Origin: Yokenella regensburgei ATCC 49455 | GTDB lineage: Bacteria > Pseudomonadota > Gammaproteobacteria > Enterobacterales > Enterobacteriaceae | DNA: 64,000 nucleotides | Assembly: GCF_000735455.1 (NCBI RefSeq) | Contig: NZ_JMPS01000020.1 | Span: 1 to 64,000 of the forward strand | Direction: 5' to 3' | In this document: piece after piece, positions 38,502 through 47,913 of the stretch | How positions within the stretch are numbered: the first letter of the stretch is position 1 | Layout of the letters: every line of letters starts with the position of its first letter | The notes under the pieces: generated by a model | Told to the model about the DNA's origin: nothing | The model's database searches: none | What the model saw: only the letters and a program-made list of their open reading frames with translations | Program-made: the position numbers and the translations under genes

Positions 38502-39839
38502 ATGAGTCAACAACACACAACCCAGACCTCCGGTCGGGGACTGCTTGAGCGCGTGTTTAAACTGCGCGAACACGGGACTTCTGCCCGTACGGAAGTGATC
38601 GCCGGTTTTACAACGTTCCTGACGATGGTCTACATCGTTTTCGTTAACCCGCAAATTCTTGGCGCCGCGGGAATGGACACCAGCGCCGTGTTTGTAACGA
38701 CCTGCCTTATCGCCGCCCTCGGCAGTATCCTGATGGGACTGTTTGCCAACCTGCCGGTTGCGCTGGCCCCGGCAATGGGTCTGAACGCTTTCTTCGCCTT
38801 TGTGGTCGTTGGTGCAATGGGTTTGCCATGGCAAATTGGCATGGGCGCGATTTTCTGGGGCGCCGTTGGTCTGCTGCTGCTGACCATTTTCCGTGTGCGT
38901 TACTGGATGATTGCGAATATCCCGGTCAGCCTGCGCGTGGGGATCACCAGCGGTATCGGTCTGTTTATCGGCATGATGGGCCTGAAGAACGCTGGTGTTA
39001 TCGTCGCAAACTAGGATACGCTGGTGTCGATTGGTCACCTGACCTCGCATAACGTCCTGCTCGGTATTCTTGGCTTCTTCATCATTGCTATTCTTGCCTC
39101 GCGTAACATTCACGCGGCGGTGCTGGTGTCGATAATCGTCACTACCCTGCTGGGCTGGTTGCTGGGCGATGTGCACTACACCGGTATCGTTTCTGCGCCG
39201 CCGAGCGTCACTAGCGTCGTGGGCCAGGTCGACCTGGCGGGTTCCCTGAATCTGGGTCTCGCGGGTATTATTTTCTCCTTCATGCTGGTTAACCTGTTTG
39301 ACTCTTCCGGTACCCTGATTGGTGTCACCGACAAAGCTGGCCTTGCAGATGATAAAGGCAAATTCCCGCGTATGAAGCAGGCGCTGTACGTGGACAGTAT
39401 CTCTTCTGTTGCCGGTTCATTCATTGGTACGTCTTCCGTTACCGCGTATATCGAGTCGTCTTCCGGGGTGTCCGTGGGCGGACGTACTGGCCTGACGGCG
39501 GTGATCGTGGGTCTGCTGTTCCTGCTGGTGATTTTCCTGTCACCGCTGGCGGGCATGGTGCCACCTTACGCGGCCGCGGGTGCGCTGATTTATGTGGGCG
39601 TACTGATGACTTCAAGCCTGTCGCGCGTGAAGTGGGATGATCTGACCGAAGCGGTTCCGGCGTTCATTACGGCAGTGATGATGCCGTTTAGCTTCTCTAT
39701 CACTGAAGGGATCGCTCTTGGCTTTATCTCTTACTGTGTGATGAAAATCGGTACCGGTCGTTTCCGCGATCTTAGCCCGTGCGTGATCATCGTCGCGCTG
39801 CTGTTCGTACTGAAGATTGCGTTTATTGATGCTCACTAA
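38502..39839 (+). pseudogene. adeP: Adenine permease AdeP, interrupted by an in-frame amber codon
   Basis: The two open segments (MSQQHTTQTSGRGLLERVFK... up to 39011, and from 39015 to 39839) are in one frame. They are separated only by TAG at 39012-39014, at codon 171. Together they give 445 positions, the length of E. coli AdeP, a nucleobase:cation symporter-2 (AzgA type) for adenine. Conserved AzgA segments occur on both sides (LAPAMGLNAFFAF before; DSSGTLIGVTDKAG and SSVTAYIESSSGVSVGGRTGL after). The stop falls in a short loop after about six helices, so the first half alone should not transport. A GTG at 39024 could restart translation. Possible causes are a true nonsense mutation (one base from AAG, CAG or GAG), a suppressed amber, or a base-call error. 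Confidence 0.9.
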
Positions 39840-39855
39840 AAGGTTTTAGTGTTTG

Positions 39856-39891
39856 CACCCTCTCCCTGTGGGAGAGGGATGAGGTGAGGGC
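39856..39891. repeat. GC-rich intergenic palindrome, copy 3
   Basis: CACCCTCTCCC TGT GGGAGAGGG is followed by ATGAGGTGAGGG. The inner 9-bp stem is perfect (39858-39866 with 39870-39878). It sits between convergent adeP and chrR. Confidence 0.8.
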
Positions 39892-39915
39892 ATCAGAGCG
39901 CACTCACCTCTGTCA

Positions 39916-40482
39916 TTACGCTTTCACCCGCTGAATATACTCACCGAATGCGGTCAACTGACCGGTCAGATGATCAAGCGTACTTTGATCAATCACTTCA
40001 CCCGTCTGTGGGTCGACCTTATTCTGAATAACGCCGCCCATAAACTCCGGTTTATTCATCACCATCGCATCAAGGAACACCAGAATCTGGCGCAGATGAT
40101 ACTGGCAGCGTGCGCCGCCAATAGCGCCCATTGAGCTGGTCTGAATCAGTACTGGCTTGCCGGCCAGCGGCTGATTCGGTAAGCGTGACAGCCAGTCGAT
40201 GGCGTTTTTCAGCCCGCCTGGCACCGAGTAGTTATATTCCGGCGTCACAATGACCACACCATCCGCCTGACGAATCTGTTCTGCCAGCGCTTCCACGCTC
40301 TGCGGGAAGCCATCTTCCTGCTGTATATCCGCATCGTACAGTGGAATATCGCCAATAGACGGTAGCGGCGCTATCTCCATGCCTGTTGGCGCGATTTTTG
40401 GCAAGGTTCTGGCAACCATTGCGTTAAATGAGCCTTTGCGCAGGCTTCCCAGTAATGTAACGACGTTCAACGCTTCGGACAT
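39916..40482 (-). CDS. chrR: NAD(P)H-dependent FMN reductase / quinone reductase ChrR
   Basis: This 188-residue flavodoxin-fold reductase has the N-terminal FMN phosphate loop LLGSLRKGSFNAMVAR. PEYNYSVPGGLKNAIDW is the family signature at about 80-97. E. coli ChrR/YieF (188 aa) reduces quinones and, in vitro, chromate by two-electron transfer. It is probably in one unit with yieE upstream, with a 25-base gap. Confidence 0.95.
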   Translation of the reverse strand: MSEALNVVTLLGSLRKGSFNAMVARTLPKIAPTGMEIAPLPSIGDIPLYDADIQQEDGFPQSVEALAEQIRQADGVVIVTPEYNYSVPGGLKNAIDWLSRLPNQPLAGKPVLIQTSSMGAIGGARCQYHLRQILVFLDAMVMNKPEFMGGVIQNKVDPQTGEVIDQSTLDHLTGQLTAFGEYIQRVKA

Positions 40483-40507
40483 GATTACTCCTTTGTCATC
40501 GTGACGG

Positions 40508-41257
40508 TCAGTTCAGTATAAGGGCTTTTTCCGCCGGTAAACTGGTGAATCGCATAAGGCGAGCGGCTGGTTCTTTCGCCCGGCTCTGAATGTCGGGCAG
40601 GCTGCTCCAGCCATTTTTACCATCGTACTCCCAGAGCCGTAGCTTTTCGATGGCCGGGCTTGCGGCTACGGACCATACCAGCACGTCTTCGGCATCGCAG
40701 ATAGCTTCTGCCTGCATGACGTTCGCGACGCGCAGGCGACCAGAGCCTGGCAGCAGCTGCAACAGACCGGGTGAATCCTGCTCGAAGTACCCCGCCATCT
40801 TGAGCACGCTCTGGCGCAACGCGACCAGTTGAACTCGCGCTTCGTGCGGATCGTTCTGGTTGTTAATCCACAGATTTTCGTTGCTTGAAAAGCGGTAGTG
40901 CTCAGGCGGATGCAGGCTATGAACGCTGCCCAGACTGTGTTGCAGCTCCATATCGAGGCCGCAATCCCCTTCGGTGGTGAGCGCGACGCCGACAATATTG
41001 CCGGTATAGGCCATGGAAAAACGCGGTAGCTCCGGGTCTGAAAACGCCGGTTTGCCGTTCGCCTGAGAGCGGATTTCCGGCAATTCACTGATGCCATACA
41101 GCATAAACATCAGCTCGGCGAGTAGCGCTCTGGATGCCAGATAGCGGGTTCTGCGATGCTCCGGCAGCTGCCGGGCGGCGTGGTGTATAGCGGCGGGAAG
41201 CCGAACCGAAAGCGGATGACTGTCGCTCAATATCCCTCGTGCAAAGTGCGTGGCCAT
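40508..41257 (-). CDS. yieE: Phosphopantetheinyl-transferase-like protein YieE
   Basis: This 249-residue protein is of the 4'-phosphopantetheinyl transferase superfamily. The metal-binding motif GLDMELQ (like G-I/V-D-x-E) is present near residue 105. The later W-x-x-K-E-A-x-x-K motif appears as LRQSVLK, so the canonical catalytic Lys-Glu pair is not evident. The E. coli protein shares that divergence as I recall it. The frame is open 14 codons upstream, but the ATG at 41255-41257 (MATHFARGIL) matches E. coli YieE. Whether it is an active transferase is unclear. Confidence 0.85.
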   Translation of the reverse strand: MATHFARGILSDSHPLSVRLPAAIHHAARQLPEHRRTRYLASRALLAELMFMLYGISELPEIRSQANGKPAFSDPELPRFSMAYTGNIVGVALTTEGDCGLDMELQHSLGSVHSLHPPEHYRFSSNENLWINNQNDPHEARVQLVALRQSVLKMAGYFEQDSPGLLQLLPGSGRLRVANVMQAEAICDAEDVLVWSVAASPAIEKLRLWEYDGKNGWSSLPDIQSRAKEPAARLMRFTSLPAEKALILN

Positions 41258-41428
41258 TTTTCTCTCCCTGATTAATGGACAATGGTTATCGGTGACCAAA
41301 ATAGTATCGCCGATAATGGGTAGGTTTTAATGTGGAAAAACCTCCCGGAAAAGCCTCCTCACGTGACTTTTACGTATCCTTAGCCGCAATAGCTGGTTTC
41401 ATCACAGTTTTAGGTGTTGTCTGCGCTA

Positions 41429-42397
41429 TCAGCAGGTCGGAAAACGGCTGCGATACAGGTTGCTGAGGGTCTCTTTCAGCCAGACAATTTTTGGATTATG
41501 GCTATTGCGCTTATGCCAGAGTAACGTAAACGGTACCGCCAGTTTTTGTTGCAGCGCAGGATCGATCGGGATAGGGAGAGAAACCAGCCTGAGGTTGTGC
41601 TGCTGGTTATACTGCTGGCAATAGCGTGGTGCGGTCGATAGCAGGGTGTGATTCGGCTGGGCCGCCATAAACATCGATTGTTCAAATCCCGGCAGGCTCA
41701 GCGCGATATTCCGTTCACGCCCTATCTCTCTGAGCACTTCATCCAGCGCCCAGGTGTCGCTCTGCTCCCAGCAAATGCTGATATGCCGGTACTTGAGGAA
41801 GGTGTCGAGGTTCCATGGCTCCTGTAGCGCTGGGTGGTCTTCTCGTAGCCAGACACAGGGGAGATCGGTAAACAGGACTTCAAAATCGATAAACCAGGGC
41901 AGCAGGGTCAACTGCTCGCGTGAGCGCGGATGGCTTTCCCGCCCCGCGAATCCGATGTCTACCTCGCCACGGATAATGGCATCCACCGCATCGTAATCCC
42001 AGTTGCGGATTTTTATCTGCGCTTCCGGGTAGCGCTGATAAATCTGCTGCGACAGGTCGTTAAAGCCAATCATCAGAAGCGGGGATTCTGCCACCAGCGT
42101 AAACTTCAGCCCGCTCGGGGTTTCATGCTGTGATTTATCCACAATCTGGCTGGCAATCTGCATCCATTCCGCCAGATCCCGTTCCATGCTTACCGCAAGC
42201 GGGGTTGGCAGCAGTCCCAGTGGCGTCTTAACAAATAGAGGGTCATCAAACCACCCGCGCAGTTTGGCGAGCGATTTGCTGACCGCTGAAGGCGTCACGT
42301 TCATCCGCTTGGCGGTTTTAGTGACGCTGCGCTCCTGCATCAACAGCTGCAGGCAGAGCAGGAGGTTAAGATCGAGACTGGTGATGGATTTCTTCAT
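41429..42397 (-). CDS. yidZ: LysR-family regulator YidZ
   Basis: This 322-residue LysR-type regulator has its N-terminal HTH at about 8-67 ([20 protein letters not shown]). A periplasmic-binding-protein-like effector domain follows at about 95-305. E. coli YidZ (319 aa) has been linked to anaerobic NO resistance. Its start lies within the end of mdtL: the genes overlap by 32 bases on the same strand, which suggests translation coupled to the efflux pump. Confidence 0.93.
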   Translation of the reverse strand: MKKSITSLDLNLLLCLQLLMQERSVTKTAKRMNVTPSAVSKSLAKLRGWFDDPLFVKTPLGLLPTPLAVSMERDLAEWMQIASQIVDKSQHETPSGLKFTLVAESPLLMIGFNDLSQQIYQRYPEAQIKIRNWDYDAVDAIIRGEVDIGFAGRESHPRSREQLTLLPWFIDFEVLFTDLPCVWLREDHPALQEPWNLDTFLKYRHISICWEQSDTWALDEVLREIGRERNIALSLPGFEQSMFMAAQPNHTLLSTAPRYCQQYNQQHNLRLVSLPIPIDPALQQKLAVPFTLLWHKRNSHNPKIVWLKETLSNLYRSRFPTC

Positions 42398-43550
42398 AAC
42401 GTGGCGTCGCCGGGACCGGGGTCACTAACATAATCAGCAGAATACAGATTATGCTACAGCCAATCAGAATCCCGATCAGCATATTCAGCGCGTTAATTCC
42501 GAGTACCGCCGCAAGCCAAATCCACAGCGAAGAGCCGCACACCTGCGATACCCCCAGTAATGAGCTTGCCACTCCCGCGCGGAGCGCAAACGGCGCCAGC
42601 GCCTGGCTCATGGTGACACCAAATCCTAGCGAAAAACCGGCGCAGATACAGGCAAAGCCAATCAGTGAAACCGTGACCGATGAAGCGACGCTGAGTACCA
42701 CGGCGGCAATGGCAAACATCACCTGCGCGGTCAGCATTAGCGTCCGCTGGCGGAACAGGCTCAGGGCGAACGGAGTGGAGAACGCGACCAGCATGCTGAC
42801 CAGCGCCGTTGAGGCCATCACCGATGAGTACTGACCGCGGTCGAGCCCTAACTCCTCCATCAGTAACACCGGCGAGACGTTCACGAACGTCAGGATCACC
42901 GTCACGCTCAGCGTCGTGATGGCGAGGCGGCTCAGGAAAAAGCGCTGCAGCAGGGGCTCATGCGTATTGCGGTTATCTGTGCTGGTATTCTGCCGGGTGC
43001 CCGGATGCGTCTCTTTTAGCACCAATGCAGAGAGCAGGCACACCACCATCCCCATGCCCGCCATCATGTAGAACAGGCTCTGCCACGGAAATTTCAGCAT
43101 GATCAGATGACCAATCACCGGTGCCAGTACCGGGACAATACAGGTGATGCCATTAATCAGCGACAGCACTTTTGCACGTTTCTGTTCGCTCAACGTATCG
43201 CGCAGAATCGCAAACGCCACGACATAACAGCTTCCTGCGCCAACCCCCTGTAAGAAACGTCCTGCGAGGAACAGGGTACTGGTCTGCGCCTGCGAGCACA
43301 GCACCGAGGCCATAACAAAGACAATCGCCCCGACGATGGCCACCGGCTGGCGCCCGGCGCTGTCGGCGATGCGCCCGGCAAAGATCATTGCCGCTGCCAT
43401 CCCCGCTAGGTACACCGAGAAGGCGATATGGAGCTGAGCTTCACTGGCGCCGAGATCCAAAGCGATACGTGGAAGGCCAACCAGATACATATCTATGCCG
43501 GATGGATAAAGCAAAACCAGGGCAAAACTGCAGAACAGAAAACGTGTCAT
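42366..43550 (-). CDS. mdtL: MFS multidrug efflux protein MdtL
   Basis: This 394-residue DHA1-type drug:H+ antiporter has 12 helices. Motif A is [16 protein letters not shown] and the motif C-like region is [18 protein letters not shown]. It resembles E. coli MdtL/YidY (391 aa, chloramphenicol resistance when overexpressed). In E. coli the gene follows tnaAB; here the neighbour is the divergent sitABCD. Confidence 0.94.
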   Translation of the reverse strand: MTRFLFCSFALVLLYPSGIDMYLVGLPRIALDLGASEAQLHIAFSVYLAGMAAAMIFAGRIADSAGRQPVAIVGAIVFVMASVLCSQAQTSTLFLAGRFLQGVGAGSCYVVAFAILRDTLSEQKRAKVLSLINGITCIVPVLAPVIGHLIMLKFPWQSLFYMMAGMGMVVCLLSALVLKETHPGTRQNTSTDNRNTHEPLLQRFFLSRLAITTLSVTVILTFVNVSPVLLMEELGLDRGQYSSVMASTALVSMLVAFSTPFALSLFRQRTLMLTAQVMFAIAAVVLSVASSVTVSLIGFACICAGFSLGFGVTMSQALAPFALRAGVASSLLGVSQVCGSSLWIWLAAVLGINALNMLIGILIGCSIICILLIMLVTPVPATPRYEEIHHQSRS

Positions 43551-43663
43551 AACCAGCCTCTTAGTATTTGGCGCTAAGGATAAAGCGAGTCCTGAGCGCT
43601 AACGAGTTGCCATTACGACAACAGCATTTTCCTGTCAGGCACAATGACACATTTTTTATTACT

Positions 43664-43706
43664 AAATAAGAACCATTTTCATTTAGACATAGCTTGTGCT
43701 ATATAA
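43664..43706 (+). promoter_or_regulatory. MntR-like and Fur-like operators at sitABCD
   Basis: GACATAGCTTGTGCTATAT (about 43686-43704) is an inverted repeat close to the MntR consensus (ACATAGC-N4-GCTATGT). Just upstream, AAATAAGAACCATTTTCATT (43664-43683) resembles a degenerate Fur box. Both are 55-95 bases before sitA. Dual MntR/Fur repression is known for Salmonella sitABCD, so Mn2+ and Fe2+ sensing is the likely control here. Confidence 0.75.
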
Positions 43707-43759
43707 GATAGCAACGGCTAATTCTGTTTCTAATTTAATCACCTACGGAGACACCTGCG

Positions 43760-44671
43760 ATGGACATCATCAAAACAATAAAGGTGGTATTTTTTAGCGC
43801 ACTACTGACAGCGGCGACCACGACGGGAGCATTTGCTGCCGAGAAATTCAAAGTCATCACCACGTTTACCGTCATTGCTGATATGGCGAAAAATGTGGCG
43901 GGAGATGCGGCGGAGGTGACTTCCATTACCAAACCGGGCGCAGAGATCCACGAATATCAACCGACCCCAGGCGACATCAAACGCGCACAGGGAGCACAGC
44001 TGATTCTGGCAAACGGCATGAACCTTGAGCTGTGGTTCAAGCGATTCTATCAGCACCTGAACGGTGTTCCGGAAGTGATTGTCACCACCGGCGTAACGCC
44101 GATGGGGATTACCGAAGGGCCTTACGACGGTAAACCCAACCCGCACGCGTGGATGTCACCGGATAACGCGCTGATCTATGTCGATAACATCCGCGATGCG
44201 CTGATGAAGTACGACCCCAGTCATGCTGATATCTACGCCCAAAATGCTGCAGCCTATAAAGCAAAAATTACGCAAACGCTGGCACCGCTGCGTGAACAGG
44301 TTGCGCAGATCCCTCAGGAAAAGCGCTGGATGGTGACCAGCGAAGGGGCATTCTCATACCTGGCACGCGATCTGGGGCTGAAAGAGCTCTATCTGTGGCC
44401 GATCAATGCCGATCAGCAGGGAACGCCGCAGCAGGTTCGTCAGGTTATCGACAAGGTCAGGAAATATCATATTCCTGCGGTATTCAGTGAAAGTACGGTG
44501 TCTGACAAACCCGCGCGCCAGGTCGCGCGTGAAACCGGAGCCCACTATGGCGGCGTACTGTACGTCGATTCTCTGAGTGCGGAAGACGGCCCGGTGCCAA
44601 CCTATATCGATCTGCTCAATGTAACCACCCGCACGCTGGTGCAGGGCATTAAAGATGGGATGAAGGAGTAA
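43760..44671 (+). CDS. sitA: Mn2+/Fe2+-binding lipocluster A-I protein SitA
   Basis: This 303-residue periplasmic metal receptor belongs to the cluster A-I (ZnuA/PsaA/SitA) family. A signal peptide (about 1-27, cleavage after AFA) has no lipobox Cys. Expected metal ligands are visible: His in IHEYQPTPGD, His in NPHAWMSP, Glu in SEGAFSYLA and Asp in YVDSLS. This H/H/E/D set is typical of Mn/Fe rather than Zn receptors. It is the first gene of sitABCD. Confidence 0.95.
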   Translation: MDIIKTIKVVFFSALLTAATTTGAFAAEKFKVITTFTVIADMAKNVAGDAAEVTSITKPGAEIHEYQPTPGDIKRAQGAQLILANGMNLELWFKRFYQHLNGVPEVIVTTGVTPMGITEGPYDGKPNPHAWMSPDNALIYVDNIRDALMKYDPSHADIYAQNAAAYKAKITQTLAPLREQVAQIPQEKRWMVTSEGAFSYLARDLGLKELYLWPINADQQGTPQQVRQVIDKVRKYHIPAVFSESTVSDKPARQVARETGAHYGGVLYVDSLSAEDGPVPTYIDLLNVTTRTLVQGIKDGMKE

Positions 44672-44674
44672 ATC

Positions 44675-45502
44675 ATGACGCAAACCTCAGGGATCAGCGT
44701 TGCCAACGTCACGGTGACTTATCGTAACGGCCACACGGCGCTGCGCGATGCCAGTTTTACGGTGCCGGGTGGTTCCATTGCGGCGCTGGTGGGGGTGAAC
44801 GGCTCCGGTAAATCCACCCTGTTTAAAGCGATCATGGGCTTTGTGCGCCTCAATAGCGGGGATATATCCATAACGGGTCTGTCGACCCGCCAGGCGCTAC
44901 GCCGCAATCTGGTGGCCTATGTGCCGCAGGCTGAGGAGGTTGACTGGTCGTTCCCGGTGCTGGTGGAAGACGTGGTGATGATGGGGCGCTATGGCCGCAT
45001 GGGAATGCTGCGGCGACCAAAAGCGCACGACCACGAGATAGTCTCAAAGGCGCTGGAGCGGGTGGATATGCTCGAGTATCGTCATCGCCAGATTGGCGAG
45101 CTTTCCGGCGGGCAGAGGAAACGCGTCTTCCTGGCGCGCGCGATTGCCCAACAGGGAGAAGTCATTCTGCTCGATGAACCTTTCACCGGCGTTGATGTGA
45201 AAACGGAAGCTAAGATCATCAGCCTGCTGGCTGAGCTGCGGGATGAAGGCAAAACCATGCTGGTCTCCACGCACAATCTGGGCTCTGTCACCGAGTTCTG
45301 CGACTACACCGTCATGGTGAAAGGTACCGTGCTGGCAAGTGGCCCGACAGAGACCACCTTTACGGCGGAAAACCTCGAGATTGCCTTTAGCGGCGTTCTG
45401 CGCCACGTGGTGCTGAGCGGATCGGAAGAGCGCATCATCACCGATGACGAACGGCCGTTTGTTTCTCATCGTGTTTCTGCTGGAACCGGAGGGCTAAAGT
45501 GA
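44675..45502 (+). CDS. sitB: Mn2+/Fe2+ ABC transporter ATPase SitB
   Basis: This 275-residue ABC ATPase has Walker [10 protein letters not shown], signature [15 protein letters not shown], Walker [13 protein letters not shown] and an H-loop STHN. Its start is 3 bases after sitA, with AAGGAG inside the sitA end. The last bases overlap the sitC GTG start (GTGA). Confidence 0.95.
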   Translation: MTQTSGISVANVTVTYRNGHTALRDASFTVPGGSIAALVGVNGSGKSTLFKAIMGFVRLNSGDISITGLSTRQALRRNLVAYVPQAEEVDWSFPVLVEDVVMMGRYGRMGMLRRPKAHDHEIVSKALERVDMLEYRHRQIGELSGGQRKRVFLARAIAQQGEVILLDEPFTGVDVKTEAKIISLLAELRDEGKTMLVSTHNLGSVTEFCDYTVMVKGTVLASGPTETTFTAENLEIAFSGVLRHVVLSGSEERIITDDERPFVSHRVSAGTGGLK

Positions 45503-46356
45503 ACGCCATCCTTGAACCGTTCGGCTATGAGTACATGCTCAATGCCATGTGGGTATCCGCGATGGTGGGGGGGCTGTGTGCGTTTCTCTCGTGCTACCTG
45601 ATGCTAAAAGGCTGGTCACTGATTGGCGATGCGCTCTCACACTCCATCGTACCTGGGGTTGCCGGGGCGTACATGCTGGGGCTGCCGTTCGCGCTGGGAG
45701 CCTTCCTTTCCGGTGGTCTGGCTGCGGGCAGTATGCTGTTTCTCAACCAGCGTACGAGGCTAAAAGAGGATGCGATTATCGGCCTCATCTTCTCCTCATT
45801 TTTTGGCCTCGGGCTGTTTATGGTGTCGCTCAACCCGACGTCGGTAAACATTCAGACCATCGTCCTTGGTAACATTCTGGCTATCGATCCGGCGGATATT
45901 TTGCAGCTGGCGATTATCGGCACTATCTCCATCATCATTCTGTTTTTCAAATGGAAAGATCTGATGGTCACCTTCTTTGATGAGAACCACGCCCGGGCGA
46001 TAGGCCTGCGTCCCGAGCGCCTGAAAATTCTGTTCTTCACCCTGTTGGCGGTATCGACAGTGGCGGCGCTGCAGACGGTCGGGGCGTTCCTGGTGATTTG
46101 TCTTGTCGTCACCCCGGGGGCCACGGCGTGGCTTCTGACGGATCGCTTCCCCCGCCTACTGATAATTGCGGTTGTCATCGGTAGCGTTACCAGCTTCCTC
46201 GGTGCCTGGGCGAGCTATTACCTCGATGGAGCCACGGGCGGCATTATTGTGGTGGCACAGACGCTGCTGTTCCTGCTGGCCTTTGTGTTTGCGCCAACCC
46301 ACGGGCTGCTGGCTAACCGCAGACGTGCGCGTAAAGCGCTGGAGGTGCAAGGATGA
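45499..46356 (+). CDS. sitC: Mn2+/Fe2+ ABC transporter permease SitC
   Basis: This 285-residue permease of the ABC-3 family has about eight helices. The typical ABC-3 segments [19 protein letters not shown] and [16 protein letters not shown] are present. It starts with GTG overlapping the sitB stop by 4 bases and overlaps sitD by 4 bases, a fully coupled operon. Confidence 0.95.
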   Translation: MNAILEPFGYEYMLNAMWVSAMVGGLCAFLSCYLMLKGWSLIGDALSHSIVPGVAGAYMLGLPFALGAFLSGGLAAGSMLFLNQRTRLKEDAIIGLIFSSFFGLGLFMVSLNPTSVNIQTIVLGNILAIDPADILQLAIIGTISIIILFFKWKDLMVTFFDENHARAIGLRPERLKILFFTLLAVSTVAALQTVGAFLVICLVVTPGATAWLLTDRFPRLLIIAVVIGSVTSFLGAWASYYLDGATGGIIVVAQTLLFLLAFVFAPTHGLLANRRRARKALEVQG

Positions 46357-47201
46357 TGAACGTATTACTCGAGCCGCTGCAGTTTGCCTTTATGCAAAAT
46401 GCACTGCTGATTTCGCTGGTGGTGGCTATTCCCTGCGCGCTGCTGTCGGTGTTTCTGGTGCTGAAGGGCTGGGCCCTGATGGGCGATGCTATGAGCCATG
46501 CGGTGTTTCCCGGCGTGGTGCTTGCCTGGATGCTGGGATTACCCCTGGCAGCCGGCGCGTTCGTTGCCGGTGTATTTTGCGCAGTCGCGACGGGATATCT
46601 GAAAGATAACAGCAGAATTAAGCAGGATACCGTCATGGGGATCGTCTTTTCCGGGATGTTCGCTGCCGGGTTGATTCTCTACATCGCTGTGAAACCGGAA
46701 GTGCATCTCGACCACATCCTGTTTGGTGACATGCTGGGCATTATGATGTCCGATATTGTGCAGACGACGATTATCTCTGTGGTGATTGCGTTGATTATTG
46801 CGATGAAGTGGCGTGATTTTCTGCTCTACTGCTTCGATCCACAGCAGGCACAGGTTAGCGGCCTGGCCACGCGTTGGCTGCATTACGGCCTGCTTTGTAT
46901 GGTAGCACTTACTATCGTCGCAACTCTGAAGGCCGTAGGGATCATTCTCTCTATTTCGTTACTGATTGCGCCAGGTGCCATTGCGGTGCTGCTGACGAAC
47001 CGCTTTCATGTGGCGCTGATGGTGTCGATGCTGGTCTCGGTACTGGTTTCCGTCAGCGGTGTCTGGCTGTCGTTCTTTATCGATAGCGCACCGGCACCCA
47101 CCATCGTCGTCCTGTTCGCCCTTGTTTTTATTGTGGTATTTGTGGTTTCAAGCCGCCGGGCGCGAAGGCTGGAGCAGCAGCGACTGGTAGAGGAGAGGTG
47201 A
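46353..47201 (+). CDS. sitD: Mn2+/Fe2+ ABC transporter permease SitD
   Basis: This is a 282-residue ABC-3 permease similar to SitC (GDAMSHAVFPGVVLAWMLG, GIILSISLLIAPGAIAVLL). The Arg-rich tail SSRRARRLEQQRL is cytoplasmic. The gene ends 3 bases before the convergent hcp stop. Whether it works as a homo- or heterodimer with SitC cannot be told from the sequence. Confidence 0.95.
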   Translation: MMNVLLEPLQFAFMQNALLISLVVAIPCALLSVFLVLKGWALMGDAMSHAVFPGVVLAWMLGLPLAAGAFVAGVFCAVATGYLKDNSRIKQDTVMGIVFSGMFAAGLILYIAVKPEVHLDHILFGDMLGIMMSDIVQTTIISVVIALIIAMKWRDFLLYCFDPQQAQVSGLATRWLHYGLLCMVALTIVATLKAVGIILSISLLIAPGAIAVLLTNRFHVALMVSMLVSVLVSVSGVWLSFFIDSAPAPTIVVLFALVFIVVFVVSSRRARRLEQQRLVEER

Positions 47202-47204
47202 TAC

Positions 47205-47684
47205 TCAGGCGTAGACACGGTCGTTCCACGCATCACGGTAGATAATGTTACCTTCCGTATACTTCCAGGTGATTGCCTCATAGCGTAATTCAAGAGTTTC
47301 CTGATGGGTGCTGCTCATTTTGTTAGGGGCAAGGTGCGGCGAAACGGTAGTGATTTTGACGTTCTCCAGCAGAATGTTGAAATACTCCGTTTCTGTGCCG
47401 GACTCAAGGATGCGGTACATTTTGATTGTGGCTTGTTTCAATGTGCGACCTTCACATACGGCGCGGTACAGAATGGGGGTTGTCTGGTCGAAGTCTTTGA
47501 CTATCACAATAGGGCGATGAGCGCGCGTACTGGTGAGTTTGCCCCAACTAGCATCAACCGGAATGGTGACACCGTGGGAAAATGATTTTAATTCGATAGA
47601 ACCTAAACGCAGTGGCATCAAACAGCTACTTACAATTGGTGAGCCATTTTCATCCTTAAGCCATAGGTGTGCTGGAGTAGACAT
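47205..47684 (-). CDS. hcp: Orphan Hcp-family type VI secretion tube protein
   Basis: This 159-residue protein is of the Hcp (TssD) family, which stacks as hexameric rings in the T6SS tube and can carry small effectors in its lumen. Family features are the start MSTPAHLWLKDENG, the central GKLTSTRAHRPIVIVKDFD, ILYRAVCEGRTLKQATIK, and the C-terminal LELRYEAITWKYTEGNIIYRDAW. No other T6SS structural genes are in the window, so it must rely on an apparatus elsewhere. It is the last gene of a three-gene unit behind a putative effector and immunity gene. AAGGAT precedes its ATG. Confidence 0.9.
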   Translation of the reverse strand: MSTPAHLWLKDENGSPIVSSCLMPLRLGSIELKSFSHGVTIPVDASWGKLTSTRAHRPIVIVKDFDQTTPILYRAVCEGRTLKQATIKMYRILESGTETEYFNILLENVKITTVSPHLAPNKMSSTHQETLELRYEAITWKYTEGNIIYRDAWNDRVYA

Positions 47685-47725
47685 ACAATATCCTTATATA
47701 TGAGAGGTTGGTTATTACTGAAAAA

Positions 47726-47911
47726 TTATTTCACATAACGTTCAAATATAATAAATATAAATATAATGAATAGACCGATAGGCCAGATAGAGCTGTCAGG
47801 GAAAAAATGTATCTGAAGCAGTGCAAATAAAACAGTGAAAAAAGTAGGTCCACACAAAGAAAACAAAAATTTGCATTGCCCTAATAATATTCTTCTAATG
47901 TATTTGAACAT
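47726..47911 (-). CDS. Small two-helix membrane protein, putative immunity protein
   Basis: This 61-residue, strongly hydrophobic protein has two predicted membrane helices (about 14-36 and 42-57), a basic start MFKYIRRILLGQ and a charged end FERYVK. Its ATG lies 2 bases after the stop of the upstream 230-residue gene. There is no separate good ribosome-binding site, so translation is probably coupled. Coupling to the upstream gene and the inner-membrane location fit an immunity protein against a membrane-acting toxin. The function is inferred only from context; I recognise no family. Confidence 0.6.
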   Translation of the reverse strand: MFKYIRRILLGQCKFLFSLCGPTFFTVLFALLQIHFFPDSSIWPIGLFIIFIFIIFERYVK

Positions 47912-47913
47912 GG

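Noticed and set aside
39024..39839. The second half of adeP as an independent 271-residue transporter gene
   Set aside because: It is in the same frame as the first half and together they equal full-length AdeP; the GTG start is only the first available codon after the amber stop.
38502..39839. A frameshift or insertion in adeP
   Set aside because: The reading frame is unchanged across the break, and similarity resumes at once after a single TAG codon.
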